A DNA stretch of 64,000 bases from Roseivirga sp. E12 (GCF_017592825.1 NZ_JAGFMD010000001.1:992001-1056000), one strand, 5' to 3'; numbered from the stretch's first letter, positions 1 through 10,070 are shown. Notes: generated by a model not told the origin, from the sequence alone. Numbers and translations are program-made.

Positions 1-1
1 G

Positions 2-787
2 TTTGCAGAACATAGGCTCTACAATAATGGTGAGAGTACACGACACATCGACTGGAAAATTTTTGCGAAGACTGATCGTCTTTATACAAAAAGGTACGAG
101 GAAGAAACCAACCTCAGATGTCAATTGGTCTTAGATCAGTCTTCATCAATGTACTACCCTACTGAGAACTACGGTAAAATGCGCTTTTCGGTATTGGCAG
201 CAGCTTCCATCACCTACCTTTTGCATAAACAACGGGATGCCGTGGGCCTACATACTTTCAGTGACAAGCTAGAGTTGGAGACTCAGGTTAAGTCTTCGCC
301 TGCTCATATTCATAAGCTATTTCTACAGCTCAATGGCTTGCTAGAAAAAGAGAAAACCGAAAAGAGAACTAATGTTGCACAGATACTTCATCAGCTCGCA
401 CAAAAGGTTCACCGAAGATCTCTGGTTGTGATATTCAGTGACATGTTCGATAACCAGAACAATGAAGAAGAGTTGATGTCTGCACTTCAACATCTCAAGC
501 ACAAAAAGCATGAAGTTTTACTCTTTCATGTCACAGACCATAAGACTGAATTCAATTTCGAGTTTGAAGACCGCCCTTATGAATTTATAGATTCCGAGAC
601 GAAGGAAAGGGTTAGGTTAAATCCTGCGACTATCAAGAAGGACTTCAAAAAACAAATGGACAGCTACTACCACGAGCTTTACCTAAAATGTGCCAAACTA
701 AAAATTGACTTGATAGAGGCTGATATTAATGAAGGGTTCGACCAAATACTCAAATCTTATTTGATTAAGAGAGGTAAGATGTCATAA
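2..787 (+). CDS. DUF58 domain protein, 5' end outside window
   Basis: The gene is cut by the window edge; its frame is open from base 2 and 261 C-terminal residues remain. The visible part starts with the DUF58 signature RHIDWKIFAKTDRLYTKRY, followed by a von Willebrand A-like start, LDQSSSM, which resembles the DxSxS metal site, and a later VVIFSDMFD strand. DUF58 proteins are usually encoded next to MoxR AAA ATPases and BatA/BatB-type vWA membrane proteins and are thought to take part in a chaperone-like envelope or stress system. Their reaction is unknown. The MoxR partner would be expected upstream, outside the window. The gene ends convergently with the ferredoxin gene, with a hairpin between them. 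The family call is firm; the role is inferred from known neighbourhoods. Confidence 0.88.
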   Translation, partial: FAEHRLYNNGESTRHIDWKIFAKTDRLYTKRYEEETNLRCQLVLDQSSSMYYPTENYGKMRFSVLAAASITYLLHKQRDAVGLHTFSDKLELETQVKSSPAHIHKLFLQLNGLLEKEKTEKRTNVAQILHQLAQKVHRRSLVVIFSDMFDNQNNEEELMSALQHLKHKKHEVLLFHVTDHKTEFNFEFEDRPYEFIDSETKERVRLNPATIKKDFKKQMDSYYHELYLKCAKLKIDLIEADINEGFDQILKSYLIKRGKMS

Positions 788-789
788 AA

Positions 790-811
790 AAGGCCTCCAT
801 TCGGAAGCCTT
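790..811. terminator. Hairpin between convergent genes
   Basis: A 9-bp stem with one mismatch (AAGGCCTCC / GGAAGCCTT) and a 4-base loop lies three bases after the DUF58 stop. It is preceded by A-rich and followed by T-rich sequence, so it can act as a terminator in both directions between the DUF58 gene and the oppositely oriented ferredoxin gene. Confidence 0.7.
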
Positions 812-845
812 ATTCTTAATTATCAATTCTTAACTCCTAATTCAC

Positions 846-1208
<363 letters not shown>

Positions 1209-1270
1209 TCAGTCTTATTTCAACAACATTTTGCGCATGAAGTTTCACGAAATAAGATTTTTTTCAGTCG

Positions 1271-1278
1271 CAAAAGTA
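1271..1278 (-). promoter_or_regulatory. Candidate promoter -7 box for ferredoxin gene
   Basis: On the minus strand the sequence TACTTTTG matches the Bacteroidota -7 consensus TAnnTTTG. It lies about 80 bases upstream of the ferredoxin ATG. No clear -33 TTTG box was seen, so this is a candidate only. Confidence 0.4.
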
Positions 1279-1312
1279 ATACTCAAATTCACTTAGAAGT
1301 AAACTTAAGGCG

Positions 1313-1320
1313 TATTTTTG
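1313..1320 (+). promoter_or_regulatory. Candidate promoter -7 box for acyl-CoA reductase gene
   Basis: TATTTTTG matches TAnnTTTG and ends 16 bases before the ATG of the reductase gene, which would leave a very short leader of about ten bases. With the box at 1271-1278 on the other strand it makes a back-to-back promoter pair. The upstream -33 element is not obvious. Confidence 0.45.
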
Positions 1321-1336
1321 CAGCAACGATTGAAAA

Positions 1337-2347
1337 ATGACTATTCAAGAGCGAAAAGAAGGTTTATCAGCACTAGGAAACTGGTTTGGCACCATTAATA
1401 CCAGTGAGTTAGATCAGTTAGTAATGATGGCTGGCAATGAAAATAGCTGGTTCACTCCCGAAAGTGTTAAAAATGCATTCGCTGCTTGGGCAGAAGTGCT
1501 TAACGCTGAGAAAATTGAACAGTGGACATCGGGTCAAACCTTAAACCCCATCTCAGCAAAAAGAATTGGTTTGATCATGGCTGGAAACATCCCCTTGGTT
1601 GGCCTTCATGACCTCTTGACAGTGCTGATATCAGGGAATGCTGCTCATATCAAATATTCATCTCAAGACAGAGCTCTGATGAGTGCCGTGGTGAATCAGC
1701 TGACAACAATTAATCCTGGTTTCCAAGAACATATCAAAGTAATTGATAGGCTCAACGATGTAGATGCCATCATTGCCACAGGATCTGACAATAGTGCGAG
1801 GTATTTCAAACACTACTTTTCAAAGTACCCCCATATCATCAGGCAAAATAGAGTTTCCATCGGCATATTAGACGGGAATGAAACCGAAGAAGAATTAGCT
1901 AAAATTGGACAAGATGCTTTCCAATACTTCGGTTTAGGTTGCCGAAATGTATCTAAAGTCTTTGTACCCAAAGGTTTTGAATTGCCAAAACTTATCAAGT
2001 CGCTAGAAGCCTTCGGACCAATTCTGGATCATCATAAGTATAGAAACAACTACGACTACAACAAGTCCATTTACTTGGTCAATGGAGAACCTCACTTGGA
2101 TTCTGGCTTCTTCTTGATGCGAGAAAGTGAAGACCTGGTCTCTCCTATCTCAGTTATCTATTATGAAGTTTATGATAGTCCAGCAGCACTCGACTTGAAG
2201 CTGTCTGCAAATCGAGAAAAGATTCAGTGCATGGTTTCAAGAGATGCCTGGTATGAAGGAAGTTTAGACTTCGGCTCAGCACAAACCCCTGAACTATGGG
2301 ATTATGCTGATGGAGTGGATACACTTGAGTTTTTAGAAGGGCTTTAA
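1337..2347 (+). CDS. Acyl-CoA reductase (LuxC family)
   Basis: Cytoplasmic enzyme of 336 residues related to LuxC, an aldehyde-dehydrogenase-fold reductase that makes fatty aldehyde from acyl-CoA or acyl-protein with NAD(P)H. A typical GNIPLVGLHDLL stretch lies near residue 83, and the likely nucleophile C202 sits in YFGLGCRNVSKVFVP. The length is normal for the short Bacteroidota version, which is found without the other lux genes; no luciferase genes are present here, so bioluminescence is not implied. It is divergent from a ferredoxin and followed by a short-chain fatty acid transporter, a context that points to fatty acid or aldehyde metabolism. The true substrate is unknown. Confidence 0.88.
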   Translation: MTIQERKEGLSALGNWFGTINTSELDQLVMMAGNENSWFTPESVKNAFAAWAEVLNAEKIEQWTSGQTLNPISAKRIGLIMAGNIPLVGLHDLLTVLISGNAAHIKYSSQDRALMSAVVNQLTTINPGFQEHIKVIDRLNDVDAIIATGSDNSARYFKHYFSKYPHIIRQNRVSIGILDGNETEEELAKIGQDAFQYFGLGCRNVSKVFVPKGFELPKLIKSLEAFGPILDHHKYRNNYDYNKSIYLVNGEPHLDSGFFLMRESEDLVSPISVIYYEVYDSPAALDLKLSANREKIQCMVSRDAWYEGSLDFGSAQTPELWDYADGVDTLEFLEGL

Positions 2348-2523
2348 TTCAATTGGTATAGTAAGCTCTAACCTCCTTACTGCTACCCATACTGATCCTA
2401 ATTTTCCAAGCAAGCATAGAGCAACTGATAATGATTAGAACAAAGACGAGACACTTTTTCAAGGCTTACTGAATCTAATCACAATATAGTTGCCTAATCT
2501 TTCTTTTTGACACAACTTTAGTC

Positions 2524-3888
2524 ATGCGAGAAAACAGCCTGTACCTTAAGTTTGTTCGAAACATTCTTCCCTCTCCATTCTCCATTGCTGTTTTACTAAC
2601 ACTGATCACATTCATCCTTGCCTTAATTTTTACACAAAGACCTGAAAACGCAGGTTCCGCCTACCCACTTATCATTCTGGAGTATTGGGAAACAGGCTTC
2701 TGGGAGCTTTTGGAATTCACCATGCAGATGGCTCTAATTTTGGTGCTGGGTCACACATTGGCTTTGACACCTTTCTTTAACCAGATCATCTCCCAGTTTA
2801 CAAAGTATTGCAATAATACTGCCTCCGCTGCTTTGTGGGTGAGTCTATTGACAATTGCCGTTAGTTTTATCAATTGGGGCCTATGCCTTGTCTTCGGTGC
2901 AATCTTCGCTCGAAAAGTAGCCGAAAAAGCCAAGGCTAATGGATGGAAACTCAACTATCCGCTAATTGGTGCGGCTGGCTATAGTGGAATGATGTGCTGG
3001 CACGGAGGCTTTTCGGGTTCAGCACCTTTGACTGTTGCTGGTTCCGATCATTTTCTTGCCGATCAGATTGGGCAAATTGGCATTGAACAGACGCTCTTGT
3101 CTTCTATGAACCTTACGACAAGCCTGATGCTCTTGGTTGTTATCCCTTTGGTATTTTATGTTTTAGGAAAACGAAATCATGGCAGTGAATTGAACTTATT
3201 GGATCTAGGCGAATCAAGTTCTGATAATTCAAGCCAAGAAGCTCGTAAGCTTCCGAGGGCGGAAAGGATCGATCACTCAAGACTTGCAGCAATTCTCTTA
3301 GGTGGAATTATCTCTTTTATCGCTTTGCGAAAAATAATCACCACACCTACCGGTACTGGACTAGACTTTATTAATCTCAACTTTATCAATTTTTTCCTTT
3401 TCGGACTGGGCATTCTACTTCATGGGTCGTTTTCGAAATTTCTATCCGCCATCCAAGAAGCAATTGGGGGTGCAGCGGGCATCATCATTCAATTCCCCCT
3501 ATACGCTGGCATCATGGGTATCATGAAGTATTCCGGCCTCGCAGCAGGTGTATCCTATGCCTTTGTCGATATTTCCACCGCACTGACACTGCCCATCTTT
3601 GCCTTCTTAAGCGCTGGACTGGTCAATATTTTTGTACCTAGTGGCGGTGGTCAATGGGCAGTTCAAGGGCCAATTGTAGTTGAAGCGGCACAAGTACTCA
3701 ACGTACCCGTTCCTAAAATTGTGATGGCATTAGCATATGGCGATCAGCTGACCAATATGCTTCAGCCTTTTTGGGCATTGCCTCTATTGGGCATTACCAA
3801 GCTGAAAGCAAAAGATATATTGCCTTACAGCCTTATCATTATGACCACTGGGTTAATCATCTTTATCCTTAGCCTACTGCTTTTTTAA
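2524..3888 (+). CDS. atoE: Short-chain fatty acid transporter, AtoE family
   Basis: An integral inner-membrane protein of 454 residues with roughly ten to twelve hydrophobic segments spread over its length. The sequence MCWHGGFSGSAPLTVA and the late segment IFVPSGGGQWAVQGPIVVEA are characteristic of the AtoE/TIGR00366 family, which imports short-chain fatty acids such as acetoacetate or butyrate. It lies 176 bp downstream of the acyl-CoA reductase and may share a metabolic theme with it. It probably has its own promoter, since the gap is A/T-rich, but no strict TAnnTTTG box was seen. The next gene starts 16 bp after its stop and may be cotranscribed. The family is clear; the substrate is inferred. 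Confidence 0.88.
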   Translation: MRENSLYLKFVRNILPSPFSIAVLLTLITFILALIFTQRPENAGSAYPLIILEYWETGFWELLEFTMQMALILVLGHTLALTPFFNQIISQFTKYCNNTASAALWVSLLTIAVSFINWGLCLVFGAIFARKVAEKAKANGWKLNYPLIGAAGYSGMMCWHGGFSGSAPLTVAGSDHFLADQIGQIGIEQTLLSSMNLTTSLMLLVVIPLVFYVLGKRNHGSELNLLDLGESSSDNSSQEARKLPRAERIDHSRLAAILLGGIISFIALRKIITTPTGTGLDFINLNFINFFLFGLGILLHGSFSKFLSAIQEAIGGAAGIIIQFPLYAGIMGIMKYSGLAAGVSYAFVDISTALTLPIFAFLSAGLVNIFVPSGGGQWAVQGPIVVEAAQVLNVPVPKIVMALAYGDQLTNMLQPFWALPLLGITKLKAKDILPYSLIIMTTGLIIFILSLLLF

Positions 3889-3904
3889 CCTGACTTGATT
3901 TCAT

Positions 3905-5158
3905 ATGAGACACTTCATTCTTGCACTTCTGACCCTGACTGCCTCCACTTTATGTGGACAAGCACCTCGACAAACTCAAACCGATAGTTATACGCGTTAC
4001 GAATTACTTTCTCCAGAAAGCCAAAGCTTCCGAATCATTTATGATGTCAGTGCTACTAATGCCGGGGCTACCAAATACTTCAATACCCTTAGAGCAGGGA
4101 GTGAACATGTAGTGGATGCCGTTTGGGATTTAATGACGGGCAAGGAATTGATTTGGAAAATCGTAGGTGGAAATGAAGCACGAGCCAATGGTCTTGCATC
4201 AGCACAAGAAGCTGGAGAGTACCTTATGGTAAGTCTCGCTAGGCCAGTTCCAAAAGACGGGCAAGCTAGATTAAGAATTGATAAAACTTATCAAGACGTA
4301 AACAGCTATTATACCAAAAACGGAACAATCGTATTTGACCGATCATTAGGCATTAAACGAAACTCTGTGGTCCTTCCTATAGGATACGAACTGATCAGTA
4401 GTAACTACCCTTCTCAGGTAATTCAGGAGGAAGATGGTCGAATCAAAGTGAGTTTTATGAATAGTGGGCCATCCAGTGTTCCTTTCAAAGTGGTAGCGCG
4501 TCCAGCCGATAACATGACTTTTCGACCCAGCCCTCAGAATCCTTGGGAAAGACTTACGGTTCCGATGGTCCCCAGTAATCAGAGTCGTGCTAGAGTTACG
4601 TACAGTTTTGGAGAACGTAGTTTTGAAAACCGAGACATCATGTACTTTTTACAGCAACCAGAAACAAACTCCTTCTTTCTTTACCATGACTATACCGAGT
4701 CCAGAGAAGGCATTGATAAATATGTAAATGTAGTGAGAGCTGGTAGCAAGGCTTCTGGTCCTTCTGCTCGCCTATTGGATACTGGTGAGCAATTGAAAGT
4801 AGAAACTCTTGTTGGAAATGAGATAAGCAGAAAAGGAATTGAAGTTAACGGCTTAACCGATAAGACTGAAGCCATCGTGATTTGGTTTGACCCCATCAAA
4901 AAAGGTGAGACCAAAAGACTGAGAATATCAGAAACTTATACCGACCCCAATCGGTATTTGTTAGTCGATGATCAACTGATCTGGGACAGAAGTTTTGGAC
5001 GTAACCGCAATACTGTCATTCTTCCCGAAGGTTGGATGCTTACTGCCAGTTCTATTCCAGGTACGATAGACATGACCGAAGATGGTAAAGTCAGGATTAG
5101 GTTTGTCAACGGGCGCCCTGATAATATCAGGGTATTTATCAAGGCCATAAGGAGATAA
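3905..5158 (+). CDS. Exported protein of unknown function with two repeated halves
   Basis: A 417-residue protein with a clear signal peptide (hydrophobic residues 4-17, cleavage near CGQA), hence periplasmic or outer-membrane associated. No known enzyme motif was recognised. The chain looks internally duplicated: the first half has YTRYELLSPESQSFRIIYD, NTLRAGSEHVVDAVWDLMTGK, FDRSLGIKRNSVVLPIGYEL, and the second half repeats the pattern with SFFLYHDYTESREGID, NVVRAGSKASGPSARLLDTG and WDRSFGRNRNTVILPEGWML. Each half is therefore probably one beta-sandwich domain of about 190 residues. It starts 16 bp after the transporter gene and may be in its operon. The function is unknown. Confidence 0.8.
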   Translation: MRHFILALLTLTASTLCGQAPRQTQTDSYTRYELLSPESQSFRIIYDVSATNAGATKYFNTLRAGSEHVVDAVWDLMTGKELIWKIVGGNEARANGLASAQEAGEYLMVSLARPVPKDGQARLRIDKTYQDVNSYYTKNGTIVFDRSLGIKRNSVVLPIGYELISSNYPSQVIQEEDGRIKVSFMNSGPSSVPFKVVARPADNMTFRPSPQNPWERLTVPMVPSNQSRARVTYSFGERSFENRDIMYFLQQPETNSFFLYHDYTESREGIDKYVNVVRAGSKASGPSARLLDTGEQLKVETLVGNEISRKGIEVNGLTDKTEAIVIWFDPIKKGETKRLRISETYTDPNRYLLVDDQLIWDRSFGRNRNTVILPEGWMLTASSIPGTIDMTEDGKVRIRFVNGRPDNIRVFIKAIRR

Positions 5159-5212
5159 CCATTTGATTATAAATATTTAAATTAGCCTCTAGTAAACAAT
5201 CTCAAGAAGACC

Positions 5213-5962
5213 TTGGCAAACCGTTATAGCCTTTCAGACGACAGAAGACGAAACCCTTTTGGAATGATCCTAAGAGTTCTTCTTGAAATGATAATCATTG
5301 TAATTGGGATTTACATTGCTTTTCAGCTAGAAAACAATCGTGAGGCTAAAAACAAGGCAGCTCTTGAGCAAAGTTATCTCGAGCAACTTCTAGAAGAGGT
5401 GGCCATTAATGAAGGTGAATTGCTTGCCGATCAGGATGCTCGTAAGGAGCAAGTCATGTACCTGAGGAAATTATTGGAGACTCCATTGCGCCAAGTTGAT
5501 CCAGACACAATTCGGAGAGCCATGGATGTTCTGCTTATGATTAGACTTTACTCTCCTACAGATGCAGTTTATCAGGACTTAGTTTCATCGGGCAACCTTG
5601 GAATTATTAAGTCTGATGCATTTAAAAGGGTGCTAATGAACTATCGCAGAGCCCTGTCCAGGGTTCCCAGCACCGAAGATAGAGACGTTAGACTTATCTC
5701 AGATCAGTTAGAGCCTTACCTAATAGACAAGCAACTCCTTTCATTTCTTGAGCCTCATACCGACCTCGATGAGATTAACATTTCAAACGATCAAAAAGAT
5801 AGAATGATACGCCAACTGCTTAGAGACAGGAAGTTTATTGACCTAGTATATTTGCGGGTTAACACAGTTCAAGATGTCATCTTTTTTGAGAACCCAATGC
5901 AATGGCACCTGCTGGCGATGAAGAATCTACTTCGGAAAGAACTGGGCTTGCCTTCTGAATGA
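5213..5962 (+). CDS. Single-span membrane protein, DUF6090-like
   Basis: A 249-residue protein with one N-terminal membrane segment (MILRVLLEMIIIVIGIYIAF) followed by a helical, charged domain with the EQSYLEQLLEEVAINEGEL start typical of DUF6090-type proteins of Bacteroidota. These are abundant, uncharacterised membrane-anchored proteins. The TTG start at 5213 adds a basic 17-residue leader that suits a cytoplasmic N-terminus; the in-frame ATG at 5264 is the alternative and would begin right at the membrane helix. A second member of the same general type lies at 47138-48154. The function is unknown. Confidence 0.75.
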   Translation: MANRYSLSDDRRRNPFGMILRVLLEMIIIVIGIYIAFQLENNREAKNKAALEQSYLEQLLEEVAINEGELLADQDARKEQVMYLRKLLETPLRQVDPDTIRRAMDVLLMIRLYSPTDAVYQDLVSSGNLGIIKSDAFKRVLMNYRRALSRVPSTEDRDVRLISDQLEPYLIDKQLLSFLEPHTDLDEINISNDQKDRMIRQLLRDRKFIDLVYLRVNTVQDVIFFENPMQWHLLAMKNLLRKELGLPSE

Positions 5963-6016
5963 CATTTTCCTATCATATCTAAGCTTACTTCAAGTTTTAT
6001 TTCCTCTCTTTTTTGA

Positions 6017-6024
6017 TAACTTTG
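6017..6024 (+). promoter_or_regulatory. Candidate promoter -7 box for aconitase
   Basis: TAACTTTG matches the Bacteroidota TAnnTTTG -7 box and lies 57 bases upstream of the aconitase ATG. A plausible transcript would start near 6031, giving a leader of about 50 bases. No strong -33 box is visible. Confidence 0.5.
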
Positions 6025-6081
6025 CGACCCCTATGAGGGTTATACTCATAGTGTAGTTTTGAAAACATTAAAACCTTTTCC

Positions 6082-8346
6082 ATGGCGTTTGATATTGACA
6101 TGATAAAGGCTGTTTATGAAAGAATGCCCGCCCGGGTTGAAGCAGCCAGAAACTTAGTCGGAAGACCACTTACCTTATCAGAAAAAATCCTCTACTCCCA
6201 CTTATGGGATGGTACTCCTTCTGAAGTATTTGAAAGAGGCAAGTCTTATGTAGACTTTGCACCTGATAGAGTTGCAATGCAAGATGCGACAGCTCAAATG
6301 GCCCTATTGCAATTTATGCAAGCCGGAAAAGATAAAGTAGCCGTACCATCGACTGCACACTGCGATCACTTGATTCTTGCCAAACAAGGCGCAGAACAAG
6401 ATCTAAGAAATTCATTGACTGCTTCTGGTGAAGTATTCAATTTCCTCGAGTCGGTTTCGAACAAATATGGCATCGGATTTTGGAAACCAGGTGCAGGTAT
6501 CATTCACCAAGTAGTACTTGAAAACTATGCCTTCCCAGGTGGAATGATGATTGGTACTGATTCTCACACAGTAAATGCTGGTGGTCTGGGTATGGTAGCC
6601 ATCGGTGTTGGTGGTGCTGATGCAGTAGACGTAATGGCTGGTATGGCATGGGAACTTAAATTCCCTAAGCTCATCGGTGTGAAGTTAACAGGCAAGATGA
6701 ATGGCTGGACTTCAGCCAAAGATGTAATCCTTAAAGTAGCTGGTATTCTCACTGTAAAAGGTGGCACAGGTGCTATTGTAGAATATTTCGGCCCAGGCGC
6801 ACAGTCTTTATCTGCCACAGGAAAAGGAACTATTTGTAACATGGGTGCGGAAATTGGAGCGACAACTTCAACTTTTGGTTATGACGACTCTGTGGAGCGC
6901 TACCTAAGAGCTACTGATCGTTCAGATGTAGCAGACTTAGCCAATACGGTGAGACCTCACCTAACGGGTGACGATGAAGTGTATGCTAGTCCAGAGCAAT
7001 ACTTCGATCAAGTGATAGAAATTGACTTGAGTACTTTGGAACCACATGTAAACGGACCATTTACGCCAGACAAAGCTACTCCTGTTTCTCAAATGAGAGC
7101 CGAGGCTGAGGCTAATGGATGGCCTACCAAGGTAGAATGGGGATTGATTGGTTCTTGTACCAACTCATCTTATGAAGATCTTTCTAGAGCTTCTTCCATT
7201 GCCAAGCAGGCAGTAGATAAAGGATTGAAAACGAAGGCTGACTTTGGTATCAACCCAGGTTCTGAGCAAGTGAGGTTCACCGCTGAAAGAGATGGTTTAC
7301 TTGAGATATTTGAAAACCTGGACGCTACGATTTTCACAAATGCTTGCGGACCGTGTATCGGTCAGTGGGAACGAGCTGGCAACAATGAAAGAGTAAACAC
7401 GATTGTTCACTCATTTAATAGAAACTTCTCTAAAAGAGCAGATGGCAACCCGAATACTCACGCTTTTGTGACTTCTCCTGAAATGGTAGCAGCAATTGCG
7501 ATCTCTGGAGATTTAGGCTTCAATCCTATCACAGATACGCTGACCAATGAGAACGGTGAGCAAGTAAAACTTGATCCACCTGTGGGTGATGAATTACCAG
7601 ACAAAGGCTTCGATGTTCAGGACAACGGTTATCAGGCCCCTGCAGCAGATGGTTCTGGCATTGAGGTGGTTGTAAAGCCAGACTCAAAACGCCTTCAGCT
7701 CCTTGCTCCTTTCGCTCCTTGGGACGGAAATAACATCACTGGCGCTAAGCTTTTGATTAAAGCATTTGGTAAGTGTACTACGGACCACATCTCAATGGCA
7801 GGTCCATGGTTGAGGTTTAGAGGTCACCTAGATAACATTTCTGATAACTGTTTGATTGGTGCAGTGAATGCTTACAATCAGGATACCAACAAGGTGAAAA
7901 ACCAAATTACTGGAGAGTACGGACCAGTACCAGCTACTGCCCGTCAGTACAAAGCAGAAGGCATTCCTTCTATTGTTGTAGGTGACCACAACTACGGTGA
8001 AGGTTCTTCACGTGAGCACGCTGCAATGGAGCCGAGATTCTTAGGTGTGAAAGCAGTACTGGTGAAGTCATTCGCCCGTATTCACGAAACTAACCTGAAG
8101 AAGCAAGGTATGTTGGGTTTGACCTTCGCTAACGAGGCAGACTATGACAAAATCCAAGAAGATGATACCATCAACTTCCTTGATTTGGTTGACTTCGCTC
8201 CTGGTAAACCTCTGACCTTAGAGTTTGTACATGCCGATGGTAGCAAAGACGTCATCATGGCTAACCATACTTATAATGAAGCCCAAATTGGTTGGTTCAA
8301 AGCTGGCTCAGCATTGAACTTAATCAAACAGCAAGCTGCTAGCTAA
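6082..8346 (+). CDS. acn: Aconitate hydratase
   Basis: TCA-cycle enzyme that interconverts citrate and isocitrate through cis-aconitate using a [4Fe-4S] cluster. The 754-residue chain has the length and order of mitochondrial-type aconitases: three N-terminal domains with [10 protein letters not shown] and [12 protein letters not shown], the cluster cysteines C359 ([11 protein letters not shown]), C422 and C425 (ACGPCIGQW), then a linker and the C-terminal swivel domain with [15 protein letters not shown]. All expected key residues are visible. It stands alone, with a promoter box at 6017 and a strong terminator at 8441. No citrate synthase or isocitrate dehydrogenase gene lies nearby. Confidence 0.97.
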   Translation: MAFDIDMIKAVYERMPARVEAARNLVGRPLTLSEKILYSHLWDGTPSEVFERGKSYVDFAPDRVAMQDATAQMALLQFMQAGKDKVAVPSTAHCDHLILAKQGAEQDLRNSLTASGEVFNFLESVSNKYGIGFWKPGAGIIHQVVLENYAFPGGMMIGTDSHTVNAGGLGMVAIGVGGADAVDVMAGMAWELKFPKLIGVKLTGKMNGWTSAKDVILKVAGILTVKGGTGAIVEYFGPGAQSLSATGKGTICNMGAEIGATTSTFGYDDSVERYLRATDRSDVADLANTVRPHLTGDDEVYASPEQYFDQVIEIDLSTLEPHVNGPFTPDKATPVSQMRAEAEANGWPTKVEWGLIGSCTNSSYEDLSRASSIAKQAVDKGLKTKADFGINPGSEQVRFTAERDGLLEIFENLDATIFTNACGPCIGQWERAGNNERVNTIVHSFNRNFSKRADGNPNTHAFVTSPEMVAAIAISGDLGFNPITDTLTNENGEQVKLDPPVGDELPDKGFDVQDNGYQAPAADGSGIEVVVKPDSKRLQLLAPFAPWDGNNITGAKLLIKAFGKCTTDHISMAGPWLRFRGHLDNISDNCLIGAVNAYNQDTNKVKNQITGEYGPVPATARQYKAEGIPSIVVGDHNYGEGSSREHAAMEPRFLGVKAVLVKSFARIHETNLKKQGMLGLTFANEADYDKIQEDDTINFLDLVDFAPGKPLTLEFVHADGSKDVIMANHTYNEAQIGWFKAGSALNLIKQQAAS

Positions 8347-8349
8347 TTC

Positions 8350-8424
8350 AATCCTCTCCTTTCAAGGAGAGGCGTCCTTTTAAAAGCTTTCTCACTACGA
8401 AAAGTCGAAGGGACGGAGAGGTTA
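8350..8424. repeat. Intergenic palindromic repeat, copy A
   Basis: A 75-bp element right after the aconitase gene. It begins with a hairpin, CCTCTCCTT / AAGGAGAGG, and ends with GGGACGGAGAGGTT; an internal GTCC pairs with the GGAC near the end. A related copy with the same ends and a diverged middle lies at 12912-12985. This shape resembles short non-coding palindromic units common between genes in Bacteroidota. Confidence 0.7.
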
Positions 8425-8440
8425 AAGAGTCCTCATAAAA

Positions 8441-8472
8441 AACCTCAGTCCTAATCGGGCTGAGGTTTTTTT
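8441..8472 (+). terminator. Rho-independent terminator
   Basis: A perfect 9-bp stem, AAACCTCAG / CTGAGGTTT, with an 11-base loop and a run of Ts, about 95 bases after the aconitase stop and just beyond the palindromic repeat. It ends the aconitase transcript before the serine dehydratase gene. Confidence 0.85.
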
Positions 8473-8519
8473 GAACTTCAAGTGATTTGCAGCTAACTTA
8501 TTAGAAATTAGATAAGTAT

Positions 8520-10070
8520 ATGTCTGCAGCCAGTATTTTCAATGATGTTATCGGACCGGTAATGAGAGGTCCTTCAAGTTCTCATAGTGCTGCTGCATGT
8601 CGTATGGGGCTGTTGATTCGGGATTTAATGCAGCATGATATCTCAAGCCTTTCTGTAGATTATGATCCTAATGGTTCTCTAGTCACTACACACAAAAGCC
8701 AAGGTACAGACATGGGGCTTTATGGTGGATTGATGGGATGGGAAGCTGACGATCCGAGAATGGTGGATTACGAGTCTCACCTCTCAAATTCAGGCATAAC
8801 AGTCCACGTCAATTACCTGAGCTATGGCGCCACACATCCGAATCAGTACCGCATCAATGTGACTAATCAAGACTTTACACACAGCATTACAGCCATAAGT
8901 ACCGGTGGCGGTATGATGGAAATCACTGAAGTCGATGGTGTGCAATTGTCAATATGCGGAGACTATTACGAGTTGCTGATGTACGTAAAAGGGGGCGTTG
9001 AATCATTCGACTTACCAGAATTAAGCCATGAGGTTCAGGTCACCCGAAATGGAGCCTTTATCCACTTAAGAAGTAGTCAGTCCTTTCCGAATGACCTTAT
9101 CAAAGCATTATCCTCGAAAGAGGAAGTTCTTAAGTCGGTTGTATTAAGCCCAGTTTTGCCTGTCCACTCAAGGAAAGACCTTACAGTCCCTTTCAATACC
9201 TGCTCAAAAATGATGGAGATTGGCTCACGAGAAAACCTCTCAATATGGGAGTTGGCCATTAAATATGAAGCAGCCAGAGGAGGTATCTCTGAACCAGAAG
9301 TACTTCAAAAGATGACTCATATTCAGGGCATCATGAGAAAAGGCATAGAGACCGGACTAAAAGGAAAAGAATTTGACGATAGAATTCTACCTGTACAGTC
9401 CGTTGGCTTTCGAGACAAGATGCTTGACAAGCAATTACTTGATGCAGGTATGTTGAACAGAGTCATTTTGTACACCACAGCCATGATGGAGGTAAAGAGT
9501 AGCATGGAGGTTTTCGTAGCAGCCCCTACTGCTGGGTCTTGTGGTGCACTCCCCGGAGCCATCTTGGGAGTCGCAGACCATATGAATGCAAGTGAAGACC
9601 TAGTCAACAAAGCCCTTATGGCTGCAGGCATTATTGGTCTATTCATTGCAGAACATGCAACATTCGCTGCGGAAGTGGCAGGTTGCCAGGCCGAAACTGG
9701 TGCTGGCGGAGCTATGGCAGCCGCTGGTCTAGTGGTCCTTATGAATGGTAGCTTAGAACAGGCTACCTCAGCCGCTTCTCTCGCATTGCAGAATTCGCTA
9801 GGTATAATTTGTGACCCTATTGGAAATCGTGTAGAAGCTCCCTGCTTGGGAAAAAATATTATGGCGGCTTCAAATGCACTCAGCTGTGCAAATATGGCTT
9901 TAGCCAACTATGAACATCTCATCCCCTTTGATGAAGTAGTACAAAGCATGAAGGAAGTCGGTGATATGATGGCCCATGAACTCACCTGCACAGGACTTGG
10001 AGGTCTTGCTGCCACACCGACCGGACAAGCCATCAAAAATAAACTTGAACAAAAAGCGATCTACTGTTAG
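8520..10070 (+). CDS. sdaA: L-serine ammonia-lyase, iron-sulfur dependent, single chain
   Basis: Deaminates L-serine to pyruvate and ammonia using a [4Fe-4S] cluster. The 516-residue chain fuses the beta domain (start IGPVMRGPSSSHSAAA, about residues 1-180) to the alpha domain (about 200-516). Likely cluster ligands are C389 (GCQAETG), C431 (CDPIGNR) and C442 (EAPCLGKN). Their spacing of 42 and 11 residues equals that described for the Legionella enzyme. C341 lies in TAGSCGALPG. The protein ends in a cysteine, C516, which matches the 'tail in mouth' C-terminal cysteine of this family that coordinates the cluster until serine displaces it. The enzyme is cytoplasmic. No amino acid transporter is adjacent. 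Confidence 0.95.
   Translation: MSAASIFNDVIGPVMRGPSSSHSAAACRMGLLIRDLMQHDISSLSVDYDPNGSLVTTHKSQGTDMGLYGGLMGWEADDPRMVDYESHLSNSGITVHVNYLSYGATHPNQYRINVTNQDFTHSITAISTGGGMMEITEVDGVQLSICGDYYELLMYVKGGVESFDLPELSHEVQVTRNGAFIHLRSSQSFPNDLIKALSSKEEVLKSVVLSPVLPVHSRKDLTVPFNTCSKMMEIGSRENLSIWELAIKYEAARGGISEPEVLQKMTHIQGIMRKGIETGLKGKEFDDRILPVQSVGFRDKMLDKQLLDAGMLNRVILYTTAMMEVKSSMEVFVAAPTAGSCGALPGAILGVADHMNASEDLVNKALMAAGIIGLFIAEHATFAAEVAGCQAETGAGGAMAAAGLVVLMNGSLEQATSAASLALQNSLGIICDPIGNRVEAPCLGKNIMAASNALSCANMALANYEHLIPFDEVVQSMKEVGDMMAHELTCTGLGGLAATPTGQAIKNKLEQKAIYC

Noticed and set aside
1337-2347. LuxC-like gene as sign of bioluminescence
   Set aside because: No luciferase, LuxD or LuxE genes are present and such lone reductases are widespread in non-luminous Bacteroidota.
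9323-9907. Long open frame on the minus strand inside the serine dehydratase gene
   Set aside because: It is antisense to a clearly conserved enzyme and its translation is rich in Ala/Pro/Ser without any family pattern, as expected from mirrored codon bias.
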